A stretch of 14,285 nucleotides of DNA, from assembly GCA_035495815.1 (NCBI GenBank), contig DATJFH010000136.1, positions 1 to 14,285 on the forward strand. Reading direction: 5' to 3'. Numbering within the stretch: the stretch's first letter is position 1; every line of letters starts with the position of its first letter. Source of the stretch: DATJFH01 sp035495815 (GTDB lineage Bacteria > Acidobacteriota > Terriglobia > Bryobacterales > Bryobacteraceae). The notes under the pieces are model-generated. The model had not been told where the DNA came from and did no database searches. It saw nothing but the letters and a program-made list of their open reading frames with translations. The position numbers were made by a program, and so were the translations under genes. Shown piece after piece: positions 1 to 8,300 of the stretch.

Positions 1-573
1 GTTACGGGTACAGGAATTCAGGGACTCTATTTCGCGGCTGCCGAGGCGTCCGCGCCGCGGGTCGCAAAGGACACGGGAAAACCTGTGTTTTCAGTAGATT
101 TGGCTGCTGCCAGCGGCGGCGCGGAGGTTCGCAGGAGCGCACCGGCAAGGGCTGCGTCGGGGCCGGCGGCTTCAGCAGCGAGCCAACCCGGCGCCCCTAC
201 AGCCGAGGCCCGCCAAAATTCTGCCGCGCAGGCTGCTTCCCCCGCCGCGGGTCCCAACTTCGTTCCCATCTTTCGAGCAGCCACGATCACCGATGGGGTC
301 CAAACCTGGGGACTGAATCACACTTACTTTGCTACCCGGGAAACGGCGCAATGGATCGCCAGCCGGTATGGAACCGGCGAGGTTGTCGAGCTTCCTTTCG
401 GCGGGAGCAACGGCCCGTTCTCTGCGAGCGCAACTGAATTCCACGTGAAGCTGCCGAACGGAAGGCTGGTGAACGCCGGGATGCTGGCGGGGTATTACGA
501 ACGGAACCCGGAGGCCCTGTTCCCCGGCTTGGCGGAGAAACTGATCCGCAACCAACTCGCGCAGGCGAGCTGA
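1..573 (+). CDS. Hypothetical protein, 3' part of a gene entering from the left edge
   Basis: The frame is open from the first base to the TGA at 571-573, giving 190 residues. The first in-frame start-like codon is GTG at 85, and no ATG, GTG or TTG precedes it, so the gene most likely begins outside the window; a GTG 85 start (162 residues) is the alternative. The visible protein has two parts. Residues about 33-93 are Ala/Pro/Ser-rich low complexity and probably a disordered linker. Residues about 95-190 form a compact, probably folded C-terminal domain with the segments TWGLNHTYFATRETAQWIA, FHVKLPNGRLVNAGMLAGYY and RNPEALFPGLAEKLIR. I do not recognise the family and no catalytic motif stands out. 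It converges on the minus-strand gene ending at 632, with a large hairpin between them. Confidence is good that it codes and low for function. Confidence 0.7.
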   Translation, partial: VTGTGIQGLYFAAAEASAPRVAKDTGKPVFSVDLAAASGGAEVRRSAPARAASGPAASAASQPGAPTAEARQNSAAQAASPAAGPNFVPIFRAATITDGVQTWGLNHTYFATRETAQWIASRYGTGEVVELPFGGSNGPFSASATEFHVKLPNGRLVNAGMLAGYYERNPEALFPGLAEKLIRNQLAQAS

Positions 574-622
574 AGTCCGTTGTCAGCGGCCGGTGTTTGA
601 GGGCCGGCCGCCGCAGCGGACT
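574..622. terminator. Imperfect hairpin between convergent genes, possible bidirectional terminator
   Basis: The arms 574-593 (AGTCCGTTGTCAGCGGCCGG) and 604-622 (CCGGCCGCCGCAGCGGACT) are nearly complementary, with a few mismatches or wobble pairs and a 10-base loop. The element begins one base after the stop of the left gene and ends 10 bases from the stop of the minus-strand gene at 632. It is placed to end transcription from both sides. Neither side has a U-tract, so it is not a classical intrinsic terminator. Confidence 0.5.
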
Positions 623-631
623 AGCGACCGG

Positions 632-2734
632 TTACTGCACCCGGAACATGGAGGGGTTGCTGTAAGTCGGGTTCTCGTTGAGTATCGCCGCGATCGAGAA
701 AGTCACGTCACCGGACGGGGCGTTTGAAGGAACGTCGAACGTCACCAGATAGACGCCGATTACATCCGAGGCGTAGATCGCAGAGACGAAATTCACACCC
801 TGATCGGCGACGCCGACGATGATGTTGACCTGCGGTGAAGCGTCGTCGTTGGGAATTCCGCCCTGGTTGCTGCCCAACCGGACACCCGTTTTCGATACGG
901 GTCTTCCGAGTCCGGAGACGAAGGCGCGTAGCCGGTCGCCTTTGCGCGCCGGATTTTCCAGCGTGATAAAGCTGCCGTCCGAAACCCGCTGCAGTACAGC
1001 GCGGTTCTTTCCGTCCGTACTGGCGCCTTCGAACACGCCGGGGCTGACCTGGAATACCGGAATGTTATCGAGCGTGGTGGAGCCGCTTCCGGCTCGCACG
1101 GTGATGGACGTGGCGCCGAGCGGGAGTTCGGCCGGCACCTGGATCACGACATATTCCTGAGTCCCACCGACATTGCAGACGGAGAAGATGGGGGCGAACT
1201 GCCGGAACGAGGCCGCTACGAACTCGACGTTGACGTTGGCGACCTGGAGCGGCAGCGGACCGAACATCTGCTGCGGGCCGTTGACACATCCCTGAATTCC
1301 GGTAGCGATCCCGCGGCCGCTAATCGCCAGGATACCGGCGGGGCTCACGCCGCCCGGCTGGCCGCCGGCGAAGTTGGTGAAGCTCGAGCTGGTGATCTGC
1401 GGGCCGGGCAGCCGCACCGTGAGATTGAAAGAGACCGAGAAACTCGGGACGGAGGCGGTTACGATGGCGGCTCCGGGCGTCGAGCCGGCTCTGACTACCG
1501 TCGAAGCGCGGCCTTGTGAATCGGTGACGGCGGAGGGGCCGTTCGGAAAGGATACGACGCCGTTTGAAACGAACTGCACCTGAGCTCCGGCAATCGGCCC
1601 TTGCGCTCCGGTGACGAGCACGATCAGCGGCTGGGCGAAGTTGGTATTGGTGATGGCATCCTGACTGTCGCCGGCCGCTTTGGAAAGACCCGTTACCGGC
1701 TGGGCTACCTGGAAGGTGAACAGGGTCTGGACGGTCCCCGTCGCATTACGCAGCCGCACCTGCACGTTCCCCGCGGCCTGTCCGAGGGTAACGGTCGCGG
1801 AGACGTTTCCGCTGGCGTCGGTTGTGGTTCCGGCGTTGCTGATGGTGGCGGTACCGGGGATGACGGCTTCCCATACCACAGGCACGTTCGCCTGCCCGTT
1901 GCCAGCCGAGTCTTCGGCGCGCGCCGTGAGGGTAAGAGGAAGCCGGGATCCCGGGGCGCCGGATTGATTATTACCGCCGGTGATCCGGAAAAGAGAGAGC
2001 TGGCCCTGTGTCACGGTGAACTGATAGGGCCCGAAAACACGATAGTTGCCGCCTACGTCGATCGTGTATCTTCCGGATCCGGGCGTGCCGGTGAACAGGG
2101 GGAGGCAGTTGGCGTTGCCGTTGAAATCCGTATAGCCGGAATTTCCGGAACAGGTAATCTGGGGACCGTTGGCATCGGCGGGTATCAGTTTGATGAGGGC
2201 ATTCGGCACGGCCGAGAATCCGGCTGCTCCGACGGCGAAAACGCGCACCTTGATCGGGCTCGTTCCGGTGGAGCCGGAAGCGCCGCTAATCACGTCTCCG
2301 AGGGCCGGAAAATCCACCTGCGTCTGGACGTAGGGAGCATTGGCCGCGTTCGGATCCACGCCGGACGTGGTTTGCGTGAAGTTGACGCTCGAGGTGGAGA
2401 TGCTGGCGGTAATCACGGCTTGAGAAAAGTTGACTCCGAACAGCGAATTGCCCAGGAACTGATTGGTGGTCTGTCCATTCGCGTCGGTGACGGTGGAGTT
2501 CCCGTTCAACAAGGTACCCGCGCCGGAAACAATGGTCCATGTGACAGTCTGCCCGGCGGAGGGCTGACCCTGAAAATTCTTAACCACAGCCACCATTGGC
2601 GCTTGTGCGGCGAAATTCTGAGGGGCGATCTGTCCATCACCTGAAACGATCGATATCGTCTGGGCGGAAGCAAGCGCCGCCGTCAACAGGGAAAGTGTGA
2701 GGATTCCTAGTAGTGTTTTATTCGCGAACTGCAT
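632..2734 (-). CDS. Secreted multi-Ig-domain protein with Solibacter-type C-terminal domain
   Basis: A 700-residue exported protein. Residues 1-24 are a Sec signal peptide (KTLLGILTLSLLTAALASA, predicted cut after Ala24). Four Ig-like units of the bacterial Big_1 type follow: about 26-122, 133-243, 244-342 and 346-441. Units 1, 3 and 4 begin with the G-[D/N]-x-Q signature (SGDGQ 31-35, GGNNQ 253-257, AGDSQ 354-358), and three units carry the TDxxG turn typical of the family. Unit 2 lacks the signature and has Cys195 and Cys210, a possible disulfide. Residues about 446-700 (NFAGGQPGGVSPAGILAISG, then IQVPAELPLGATSITVRAG) resemble the C-terminal domain described from Solibacter (TIGR03437-like). 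No enzyme motif is visible, so a surface structural or adhesive role is inferred. A GAGG ribosome-binding site lies about 6 bases before the ATG. It has its own promoter candidate and follows the terminator of the next gene upstream, so it is probably monocistronic. Confidence 0.85.
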   Translation of the reverse strand: MQFANKTLLGILTLSLLTAALASAQTISIVSGDGQIAPQNFAAQAPMVAVVKNFQGQPSAGQTVTWTIVSGAGTLLNGNSTVTDANGQTTNQFLGNSLFGVNFSQAVITASISTSSVNFTQTTSGVDPNAANAPYVQTQVDFPALGDVISGASGSTGTSPIKVRVFAVGAAGFSAVPNALIKLIPADANGPQITCSGNSGYTDFNGNANCLPLFTGTPGSGRYTIDVGGNYRVFGPYQFTVTQGQLSLFRITGGNNQSGAPGSRLPLTLTARAEDSAGNGQANVPVVWEAVIPGTATISNAGTTTDASGNVSATVTLGQAAGNVQVRLRNATGTVQTLFTFQVAQPVTGLSKAAGDSQDAITNTNFAQPLIVLVTGAQGPIAGAQVQFVSNGVVSFPNGPSAVTDSQGRASTVVRAGSTPGAAIVTASVPSFSVSFNLTVRLPGPQITSSSFTNFAGGQPGGVSPAGILAISGRGIATGIQGCVNGPQQMFGPLPLQVANVNVEFVAASFRQFAPIFSVCNVGGTQEYVVIQVPAELPLGATSITVRAGSGSTTLDNIPVFQVSPGVFEGASTDGKNRAVLQRVSDGSFITLENPARKGDRLRAFVSGLGRPVSKTGVRLGSNQGGIPNDDASPQVNIIVGVADQGVNFVSAIYASDVIGVYLVTFDVPSNAPSGDVTFSIAAILNENPTYSNPSMFRVQ

Positions 2735-2804
2735 CGTGGCCTCATTCTTCTTTTTGGTTATTCAAATCAGACAACTTGGGACAGGACGCGGGGCAGAAAA
2801 TGAA

Positions 2805-2813
2805 AGTATAACA
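2805..2813 (-). promoter_or_regulatory. Extended -10 promoter element for the 700-residue gene
   Basis: Read on the minus strand the sequence is TGTTATACT, which fits the extended -10 pattern TGnTATAAT with one mismatch. No good -35 box lies 17 bases upstream, which is acceptable for extended -10 promoters. It sits between the upstream gene's terminator and the start at 2734, and would give a leader of about 64 bases. Confidence 0.4.
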
Positions 2814-2841
2814 CTCCACCTGAAGAAAAAGGGGGGATTGC

Positions 2842-2874
2842 AAAAAAAAGGAGGGGAGCAAATGCTCCCCTCCT
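2842..2874 (-). terminator. Rho-independent terminator of the 673-residue gene
   Basis: The arms AGGAGGGGAGCA (2849-2860) and TGCTCCCCTCCT (2863-2874) are perfectly complementary over 12 bases. In the minus-strand transcript the stem is followed at once by a run of eight U residues (2849 down to 2842; the outermost pair shares the run). It begins 26 bases after the stop codon at 2901. This is a textbook intrinsic terminator and separates this gene from the one at 632-2734. Confidence 0.92.
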
Positions 2875-2900
2875 GAAGTGTGAATCAGACTGCGTGCTAA

Positions 2901-4922
2901 CTAGTTGCTCAGGTTCTCGCCAGTCGCGGCGCAACCACCGATCGTTGAAGCGCCGCCGCAAGGATGCGGAGTCGCCATACGGCCGCTGGAGCTGCTGGTC
3001 GGATCCGGAATCACCAGAGCCAGATAGCCCATTGCCAGGTTGCGAGCGCCAAGATCGCTGATGAACGCAAACCCGTGAGCATACTGGAACCGGCAGACAG
3101 CGATCATGTAGCCCGAGAACCCACCGGTCACGTTGTTCAGTGTGGTGGAGAGCAGGGTCACGTAGCTGGTTCCGGAGTTGACAACCGGAGTCGGTGTGGC
3201 GCCGGTGAATGCCGTGCCATACCAGTTCAGAGTGCAAGTGCCGCTCTGGGGAGTGGTGCCGAACGGATCGGTAGCGGTGGCCGAGATGGCGATACCGGTA
3301 TCGAAGCCCGCCTGGTTGGTCAGGTACGGGAACAACAGGGTCGTCAAGCAGGGAACGACGGTGAAGATGTTCGCTGCCGTAGAGGTATCGGCGAAGCGCG
3401 GCACGTTGGCATTGCTAGCCGTGGTAACCGTGCTGGTCGGAGCGTAGCTGCCGTTGACCGTGGCGGTGCCGAGAGCCGGGGAGTTGGTGCCCGGGCTCGG
3501 AGTGTATTGAACCCAGACGCCGAAGTTGACCGAAGCGAAGCTGTTCGGATCGGAATCCAGATCTTCCCAGACGGCGACAGCAGTGCCGTTGGTGACGGTC
3601 AATTGGGACGTGGTGTTGCCGGCGGGCGAGGTGGCAGTTCTGCCAACCGCCGTGTAGGCTCCCGTTTCGGACGACGTCAAGGAGAAGTGATCGAGGCAAC
3701 CGGTGAAGGAAGGCGTCGAAGTTGTGTTGCAGCTGCCGGTGGTGGCGCCGAGGGTTCCGGTGAATACTCCATCGGTATCGACAAAGAGGCTGACACCAGC
3801 CGGAATATTGTTGAAGACGGCCTTAACGCGCGTGCCCCAATCGGCAAAGCCGGCGGTGGTGCCCGGCGATCCGGTTTGTGTGCCGGAGGGCAGGGTCGAC
3901 ATGGCGCCGAGGTTGCTGACAAAGCCGGACTCTGTGTTGTAAGTACCCACAGTCAGGCTGTTCTGCTGAAGGCTCGCGGTCGGGCCGTTCGAGGGTAGCG
4001 CAGTGCTGCCGCCGGTGAATCTCTTCTTAAAGGCGGTTGCGAAGTTCTCGGTGTATCGAAGAACTCCCAGCAAGACGTTTGTCGCGCCCACACCACTTCT
4101 GCTGTTATCGCATTGCTGCAGGGTGGCGCTCAGAGCCGTGGTATTCGTTCTGCTGGTAAACACGGCGAAAGTCAAGCCCCTCTGGATGAAAGCGACCGTC
4201 TGAGACGGATTGCTGACCGGGAGGAACTGGGGCGGTGTCGGCGAGATGGTCTCGACGATGGGGGTCGGGGTGGCGTTGGCGCCGGCGACGCCCAGGGCAT
4301 TCGCGTTGGCGCGAATGTTGGTGATGCGGACGACGCGAGAGCCGCTCGTTCCGGGAGGATCGATCGGCACGGCGAGGAACGTGACCGAGTTCGAAGCGGT
4401 TTGAATCGCCTGGAAAACGTTCTTGTTGTTGCCAGGGCAGTTGCCGCCCGTGAATGCGCAACCCGCGACGGTAGAGCCAATCGAACCCGAGCCATAATAG
4501 CCGACCAGGCTCGGCGCGTTGGACGTGCCAAGTCCGTTACCGAACCCGGCGCACACGGTGGTCGAAGCCGTGCAGGGGAACTGCGCGCCCGGAGCCGGCT
4601 CGTCGAGCAACAACAGGGCTTCCGAATACTGGGTGCCTGAGGTGCTGGTGGTGAGCAAACGGCTGGTGAGCGAGGTATTCAAGAATACCTGGATGTTCAC
4701 CGGCGGGATGGTACCGCCCGGCGCGGTGGGTACGCCACCAATGCAGTTCAACACCAAGTCGCCGACCAGTTCCGTCAGTCCTTCCGACCGCGCCGGCGTG
4801 GAAACACCACCGTTGGCGAAGCACTGGAACGGCGTATTGGGTTGCGCGCTCGCTGTTACCGCTGAGCCCAGCAGAAAGGCTATCACGGCGAGCACTGGAA
4901 TCATTCTGCGAAAATCAACCAT
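2901..4922 (-). CDS. Secreted cysteine-containing protein of an acidobacterial type, function unknown
   Basis: A 673-residue exported protein. The signal peptide is residues 1-26 (MIPVLAVIAFLLGSAVTASA core). The start is well supported: ATG at 4922 has AAGGAG six bases upstream. The mature part is rich in Ser, Thr, Gly and Asn and contains 14 cysteines (34, 60, 117, 124, 155, 162, 271, 398, 409, 525, 563, 610, 655, 664), an even number compatible with disulfides in an exported protein. Residues about 521-640 form a distinct C-terminal module with FPYLTNQAGFDTGIAIS, GTCTLNWYG and RFQYAHGFAFISDLG; I recall similar modules in secreted acidobacterial proteins but cannot name an established family. 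The last 30 residues are a short Cys-containing tail. No enzyme motif, membrane anchor or sorting signal is evident. A surface or matrix role is inferred only from export and composition. It is followed by a strong terminator, so it is probably transcribed alone. Confidence 0.85.
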   Translation of the reverse strand: MVDFRRMIPVLAVIAFLLGSAVTASAQPNTPFQCFANGGVSTPARSEGLTELVGDLVLNCIGGVPTAPGGTIPPVNIQVFLNTSLTSRLLTTSTSGTQYSEALLLLDEPAPGAQFPCTASTTVCAGFGNGLGTSNAPSLVGYYGSGSIGSTVAGCAFTGGNCPGNNKNVFQAIQTASNSVTFLAVPIDPPGTSGSRVVRITNIRANANALGVAGANATPTPIVETISPTPPQFLPVSNPSQTVAFIQRGLTFAVFTSRTNTTALSATLQQCDNSRSGVGATNVLLGVLRYTENFATAFKKRFTGGSTALPSNGPTASLQQNSLTVGTYNTESGFVSNLGAMSTLPSGTQTGSPGTTAGFADWGTRVKAVFNNIPAGVSLFVDTDGVFTGTLGATTGSCNTTSTPSFTGCLDHFSLTSSETGAYTAVGRTATSPAGNTTSQLTVTNGTAVAVWEDLDSDPNSFASVNFGVWVQYTPSPGTNSPALGTATVNGSYAPTSTVTTASNANVPRFADTSTAANIFTVVPCLTTLLFPYLTNQAGFDTGIAISATATDPFGTTPQSGTCTLNWYGTAFTGATPTPVVNSGTSYVTLLSTTLNNVTGGFSGYMIAVCRFQYAHGFAFISDLGARNLAMGYLALVIPDPTSSSSGRMATPHPCGGASTIGGCAATGENLSN

Positions 4923-4928
4923 TTCCTT

Positions 4929-4934
4929 CTCCTT
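4929..4934 (-). promoter_or_regulatory. Strong Shine-Dalgarno site fixing the start at 4922
   Basis: Read on the minus strand this is AAGGAG, six bases before the ATG. It is the clearest ribosome-binding site in the window and sets the start of the 673-residue protein ahead of its signal peptide. Confidence 0.8.
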
Positions 4935-4946
4935 GTAAAGTTTTCA

Positions 4947-4975
4947 ATTTTGAACCGGTCGAAGTTCTTTTTCAA
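4947..4975 (-). promoter_or_regulatory. Proximal sigma-70-like promoter candidate for the 673-residue gene
   Basis: On the minus strand, TTGAAA (4975-4970) and CAAAAT (4952-4947) are spaced by 17 bases; they match the -35 and -10 consensus at 5/6 and 4/6 positions. The transcript would start near 4940 and carry a leader of about 18 bases that includes the AAGGAG site. Confidence 0.4.
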
Positions 4976-5203
4976 ACCCGAGCCTCGAACAGATCTAGAA
5001 ATCTTTTGCTACCTTGGGAATTTTCTCCGTGTCGGGCGGAGATCCAGATTGCTCACCGGCCCTCAAGTGGGCCGCCGAGGTATTACTAAGTGCGCCTGCG
5101 GATTCACCGTACGCTTTTTTGTTTCTCAACTTCAAACGTTTCGTACGTCGTGCTCGCGGGATTGAAGCGCAAAAATTGCCATACCATCTAACGCGGTACA
5201 GTC

Positions 5204-5233
5204 ATTGTTAAACTAATTACGAAGCCCTGTCAA
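5204..5233 (-). promoter_or_regulatory. Distal promoter candidate with perfect -35 box
   Basis: On the minus strand, TTGACA (5233-5228) is a perfect -35. It is followed after 17-18 bases by TAACAA or AACAAT, a weak -10 with 3 or 4 matches. If used, it would give the 673-residue gene a leader of roughly 270 bases containing the three stems of the intergenic region. Confidence 0.3.
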
Positions 5234-5314
5234 GCAAAAAATCGTTATCTTTCAACACCAATGGCCGGAACTGGCCGATCGTGGTGATTAGAACATGCTA
5301 TACCCTGCCGAGTC

Positions 5315-5338
5315 AATAGCGGAAAGCGGAAATAGCGG
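5315..5338. repeat. Short AATAGCGG direct repeat
   Basis: AATAGCGG occurs at 5315-5322 and 5331-5338 with a partial copy (AAAGCGGA) between them, just beyond the stop codon of the 1331-residue gene and next to a run of seven T at 5339-5345. It does not form a hairpin, so it is not a standard terminator. It is probably simple-sequence slippage. Confidence 0.4.
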
Positions 5339-5344
5339 TTTTTT

Positions 5345-8300
5345 TCATTGAACGGCGACAAACACGGTGTTACTGTCGACACCAGCCTGTCGAAGCGCGA
5401 GCGGTAAGTCGATTCCCGGAGGCGTGGCCGGCGGCACCATAATCGTCACCATATATAAGCCTATATCTCCGGCCAGTCCGGCGAAGACCGGCTGGATCTC
5501 CGCCTTGTTCAAAATGACAGTTACAGGCGACAGCGCGGCAAACTGACTTCCCTGGGCAGTTACAGCGCCAAGCCCGGTGCAGTAAATGGTGATACGCTGG
5601 CCGCGCATTCCCGGCGTGAACGGCGTGTTCATCGATCCGTTCTGATTGGTCACCACTCCCCGGGCTGCGGCAAGGTTTCCGGACACGACATATATAGCCG
5701 GCGCGGCGGCCTGCACTTCAAGCATCTGGTCAGCGCTTCCATACGGCGACTGCACCCGAACAGGATACGTCCCGGGGGGAAGGTCCGGCGGAACCTGTAC
5801 ATTGATCTGGAAAGGGGTTTGGGTGGCGATTTGGGCAGGTGTCCCGTTGACTTCCACGACGCTGTCGGCGCCCGGTCCGGCGAGCCCCGTACCCACGATG
5901 GTCATCAAACCTCCGGGAGCCACCCCCGGGGTCAGCGTGGCGGCATTGACCATTCCCCCCGGCGTCAGCGCTACATCTTGCGGCGCCAGAACGAATTGCG
6001 TGCCCGAGCGGGTCGCTTTGAAGGCGGCCTGACCTCCCCCGCCGCTCAAATCCGCGCGCCGTCCGGCGGGCCCCAGGTCGTACAGGAATGCCTTGTAAGC
6101 CTGGGCGCCACCGACACTTAACTGGTAAACGGACTGCGCTCCATCGCAATAGCGCAAGCGCGAGAGCCGCGGCGCGAGGGAGGCGGAAACGGTGGCGGTA
6201 TCCTGCCAATCCATCGACTTACCGCAAACTCCGGCGATCGAAGCCGATTCGAGAGCCAGGGTCTCGATCGAAGCCGGCGGCTGGGAGAGGGCCGCCATGA
6301 GGAATCCGGTTGGGGCCGGAGCCTTGGGAATAAAGCGCACCACGGCGCCGGGGGTCCCCTGCCATGTCTTGCCGCCGGCCGTAAAGCCGCCCACATATTC
6401 GTCCAGGGTGTTCCGGCCAAAATCGGGATTGGGGTCCCGAACCAGAATCGAGCCCTCCGCGGTGACTCCGAAGGCCACTACAAAATGACCGCCCGCGGGA
6501 GCGCCGTTGGCGGTCAGGTTCAGAGCGATCAGAGCGGGGGCGCCCTGTGAGACCAGGTCCCGCACGGCGCCCACCTCGGGGGTCTCCACGGAAATGTCGA
6601 TACCGTCCGCGACAATCCCTCCGACCCGCCACAAGTTCACCACCTGCTCAGCCGAGTCTGGATTCGAGAGATATCCGTCGCACACCTGCGCCCCGTCGGA
6701 GCCGCTATGGCAGAGATTGGTCAGAAATTGATTCAGCGCGGCGGGATCGGTGACGCCCCGGAGGTCGCCATGGTTCTGGTAGTAACGTACGACGCTCGCC
6801 GCCGCGGTCAACAGCGCGCCTTTCTGGGCTACGGTGGCGGGACCCTTGCCGAGCGGCGTCTGGCCGTGCGGCGAATCGGTCTGGAGAAACGCCGGGAAGT
6901 TCGGCAGGGTAGAGGCGACGGCTCGGGCGCTGAACGTCGAAACCAGGCGGGCGGCTTCAGCGGTGACGAGCGCGAGGCCTTCGCTGAGCGGGACACGGAC
7001 AACGGCCTCGGCCTGACCGGTCTCATCGGTAATGCTGGTGGAAGAGATCAGCTGGGCTCCGGGCGAAGCCGCAAAAGTAACGGGAATGCCGATGACCGGA
7101 GTGCCATTCTCGTCCTGCAGCTGCACTTTGAGCTTTTGCGCCAGCGTAGCGCCCGGCGCGGCGGTCTGGGCGTCTCCGCTGGCCTTGAGGAGCTGGAGTT
7201 TCGATTCGGTGAGCGCTTTGACGGTGTAAGAGCCATCCGCCGCCACGCCCGCGGAATCGACCGCATGGATCGTGAATGTCTTGCTGGGCGCCGAAAGCGG
7301 TACGAAGGTTTCCCAGATATAGGAACCATTGGCGGCCGTGACCACGAAGTCCTGCTGATCGGTGATGGAGACCCGGATGGTACTGTTATCGTCGAAACCG
7401 GTGACGGAGAGCCGCAGCCGGCTTCCGGCGACTACGGTATTGGCCGGATTGGCGCTCACTGCCGGACGCCGCGCGGCACCGTGCTCGGCCGCCGCAGCGT
7501 CCCCGGGAGCATAATCGATGTAGCCGACTTCGAAATCCTGGCGGCGGCGGCCGTCCAGCCCGTACTCGTCGTTGACAGGCAGTCCGAAGGCGCCGGCGGG
7601 CCCGCCGATCAAGGTGTAGCGGTCCAGAATCAGACCCGACATCAGTTGAGCCTGGCCGGCGCGGGGGCCGCTGGCGGCGGCATAAATGACACCCCTGGCG
7701 AAGGCCTGCTGCTGCGCCCGGGTACCGGTGGAAGCGACTACCGAGGCCGCGTCGGCAACGGGCAGTCCGGCTGCGCCGGATTCGAAGTTGAGCGACGACC
7801 ACTTGGTGAGAATGGCGCCCGACACGACTCGTACGGGACCGGCGGAGGCCAGCGAATTCGAATTGGAGAAAAGCTGATGACCGCCCGGCGCCCCGTCGGA
7901 GGCAGGATATCCGAGGGCGCCGGCGGGGCCGCCCATCTGGTCGTAGCGCGCCAGGAAGTCGCCGGTCACGACGTAGGCGGTCGGCGAAATGTCGGCCTTG
8001 GCGATTACATACCGAATCCCGGGTGAGCCGGTGGAGTACAACTCCTGCAGGTAGCCCGCGCCGGTGCGCTGGACCGTACTCTTGGCCGGAAGGGCGATAG
8101 TGAGCCGGTTGCGCGTGACCGCGTCCTGGATGGCCTGCGAAATCGTGGGATTCGGCGCCCCTTCGCCGATCTGGCAACACACCGCCGACACCGACAGAGA
8201 GATCGACGGGCTCACTTTCCCTTCGCTGACTGCCGTGATGAGCGCCGAGCCCTGCCCGACGGCACGCGCTACCGCGTCGCCCGTGTTGTTGGTTGCCTCG

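Larger units (their letters stand above)
4923..5344. other. Long AT-richer intergenic region upstream of the 673-residue gene
   Basis: About 420 bases separate two minus-strand genes. Short frames on the + strand here have no ribosome-binding sites or protein-like composition, so I call no gene. On the minus strand, towards the 673-residue gene, it holds two candidate promoters (near 5204-5233 and 4947-4975) and three short stems: CGTACG at 5108-5113 with 5142-5147, CGGCCC/GGGCCG at 5057-5062 with 5069-5074, and TCTCCG/CGGAGA at 5024-5029 with 5037-5042. No known riboswitch consensus was recognised. No convincing terminator for the 1331-residue gene was found in its 3' flank. Confidence 0.5.

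Noticed and set aside
1601..2644. Open frame of 347 codons on the + strand inside the 700-residue gene
   Set aside because: It lies opposite the Ig-like repeats and has the Gly/Arg-rich composition of a shadow frame; no ribosome-binding site was seen.
2767..3237. Minus-strand frame overlapping the end of the 673-residue gene
   Set aside because: It reads through the intrinsic terminator at 2842-2874 and its product has no plausible composition or motif.
2964..3998. Open frame of 344 codons on the + strand inside the 673-residue gene
   Set aside because: It is a shadow of a gene with strong start and stop signals and has no protein-like features.
4950..5211. Two short + strand frames in the long intergenic region
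   Set aside because: They overlap each other in different frames, have no ribosome-binding sites and show no recognisable sequence; a tiny gene cannot be fully excluded.
5315..5345. AATAGCGG repeats plus T-run as a CRISPR remnant or intrinsic terminator
   Set aside because: There are only two 8-base copies, no spacers and no pairing stem; the T-run is on the wrong side for the minus-strand gene.
6707..8026. Open frame of 439 codons on the + strand opposite the 1331-residue gene
   Set aside because: The minus-strand frame has a signal peptide and recognisable domains throughout. The plus-strand product is Gly/Arg-rich with no domain and is a typical antisense shadow in GC-rich DNA.
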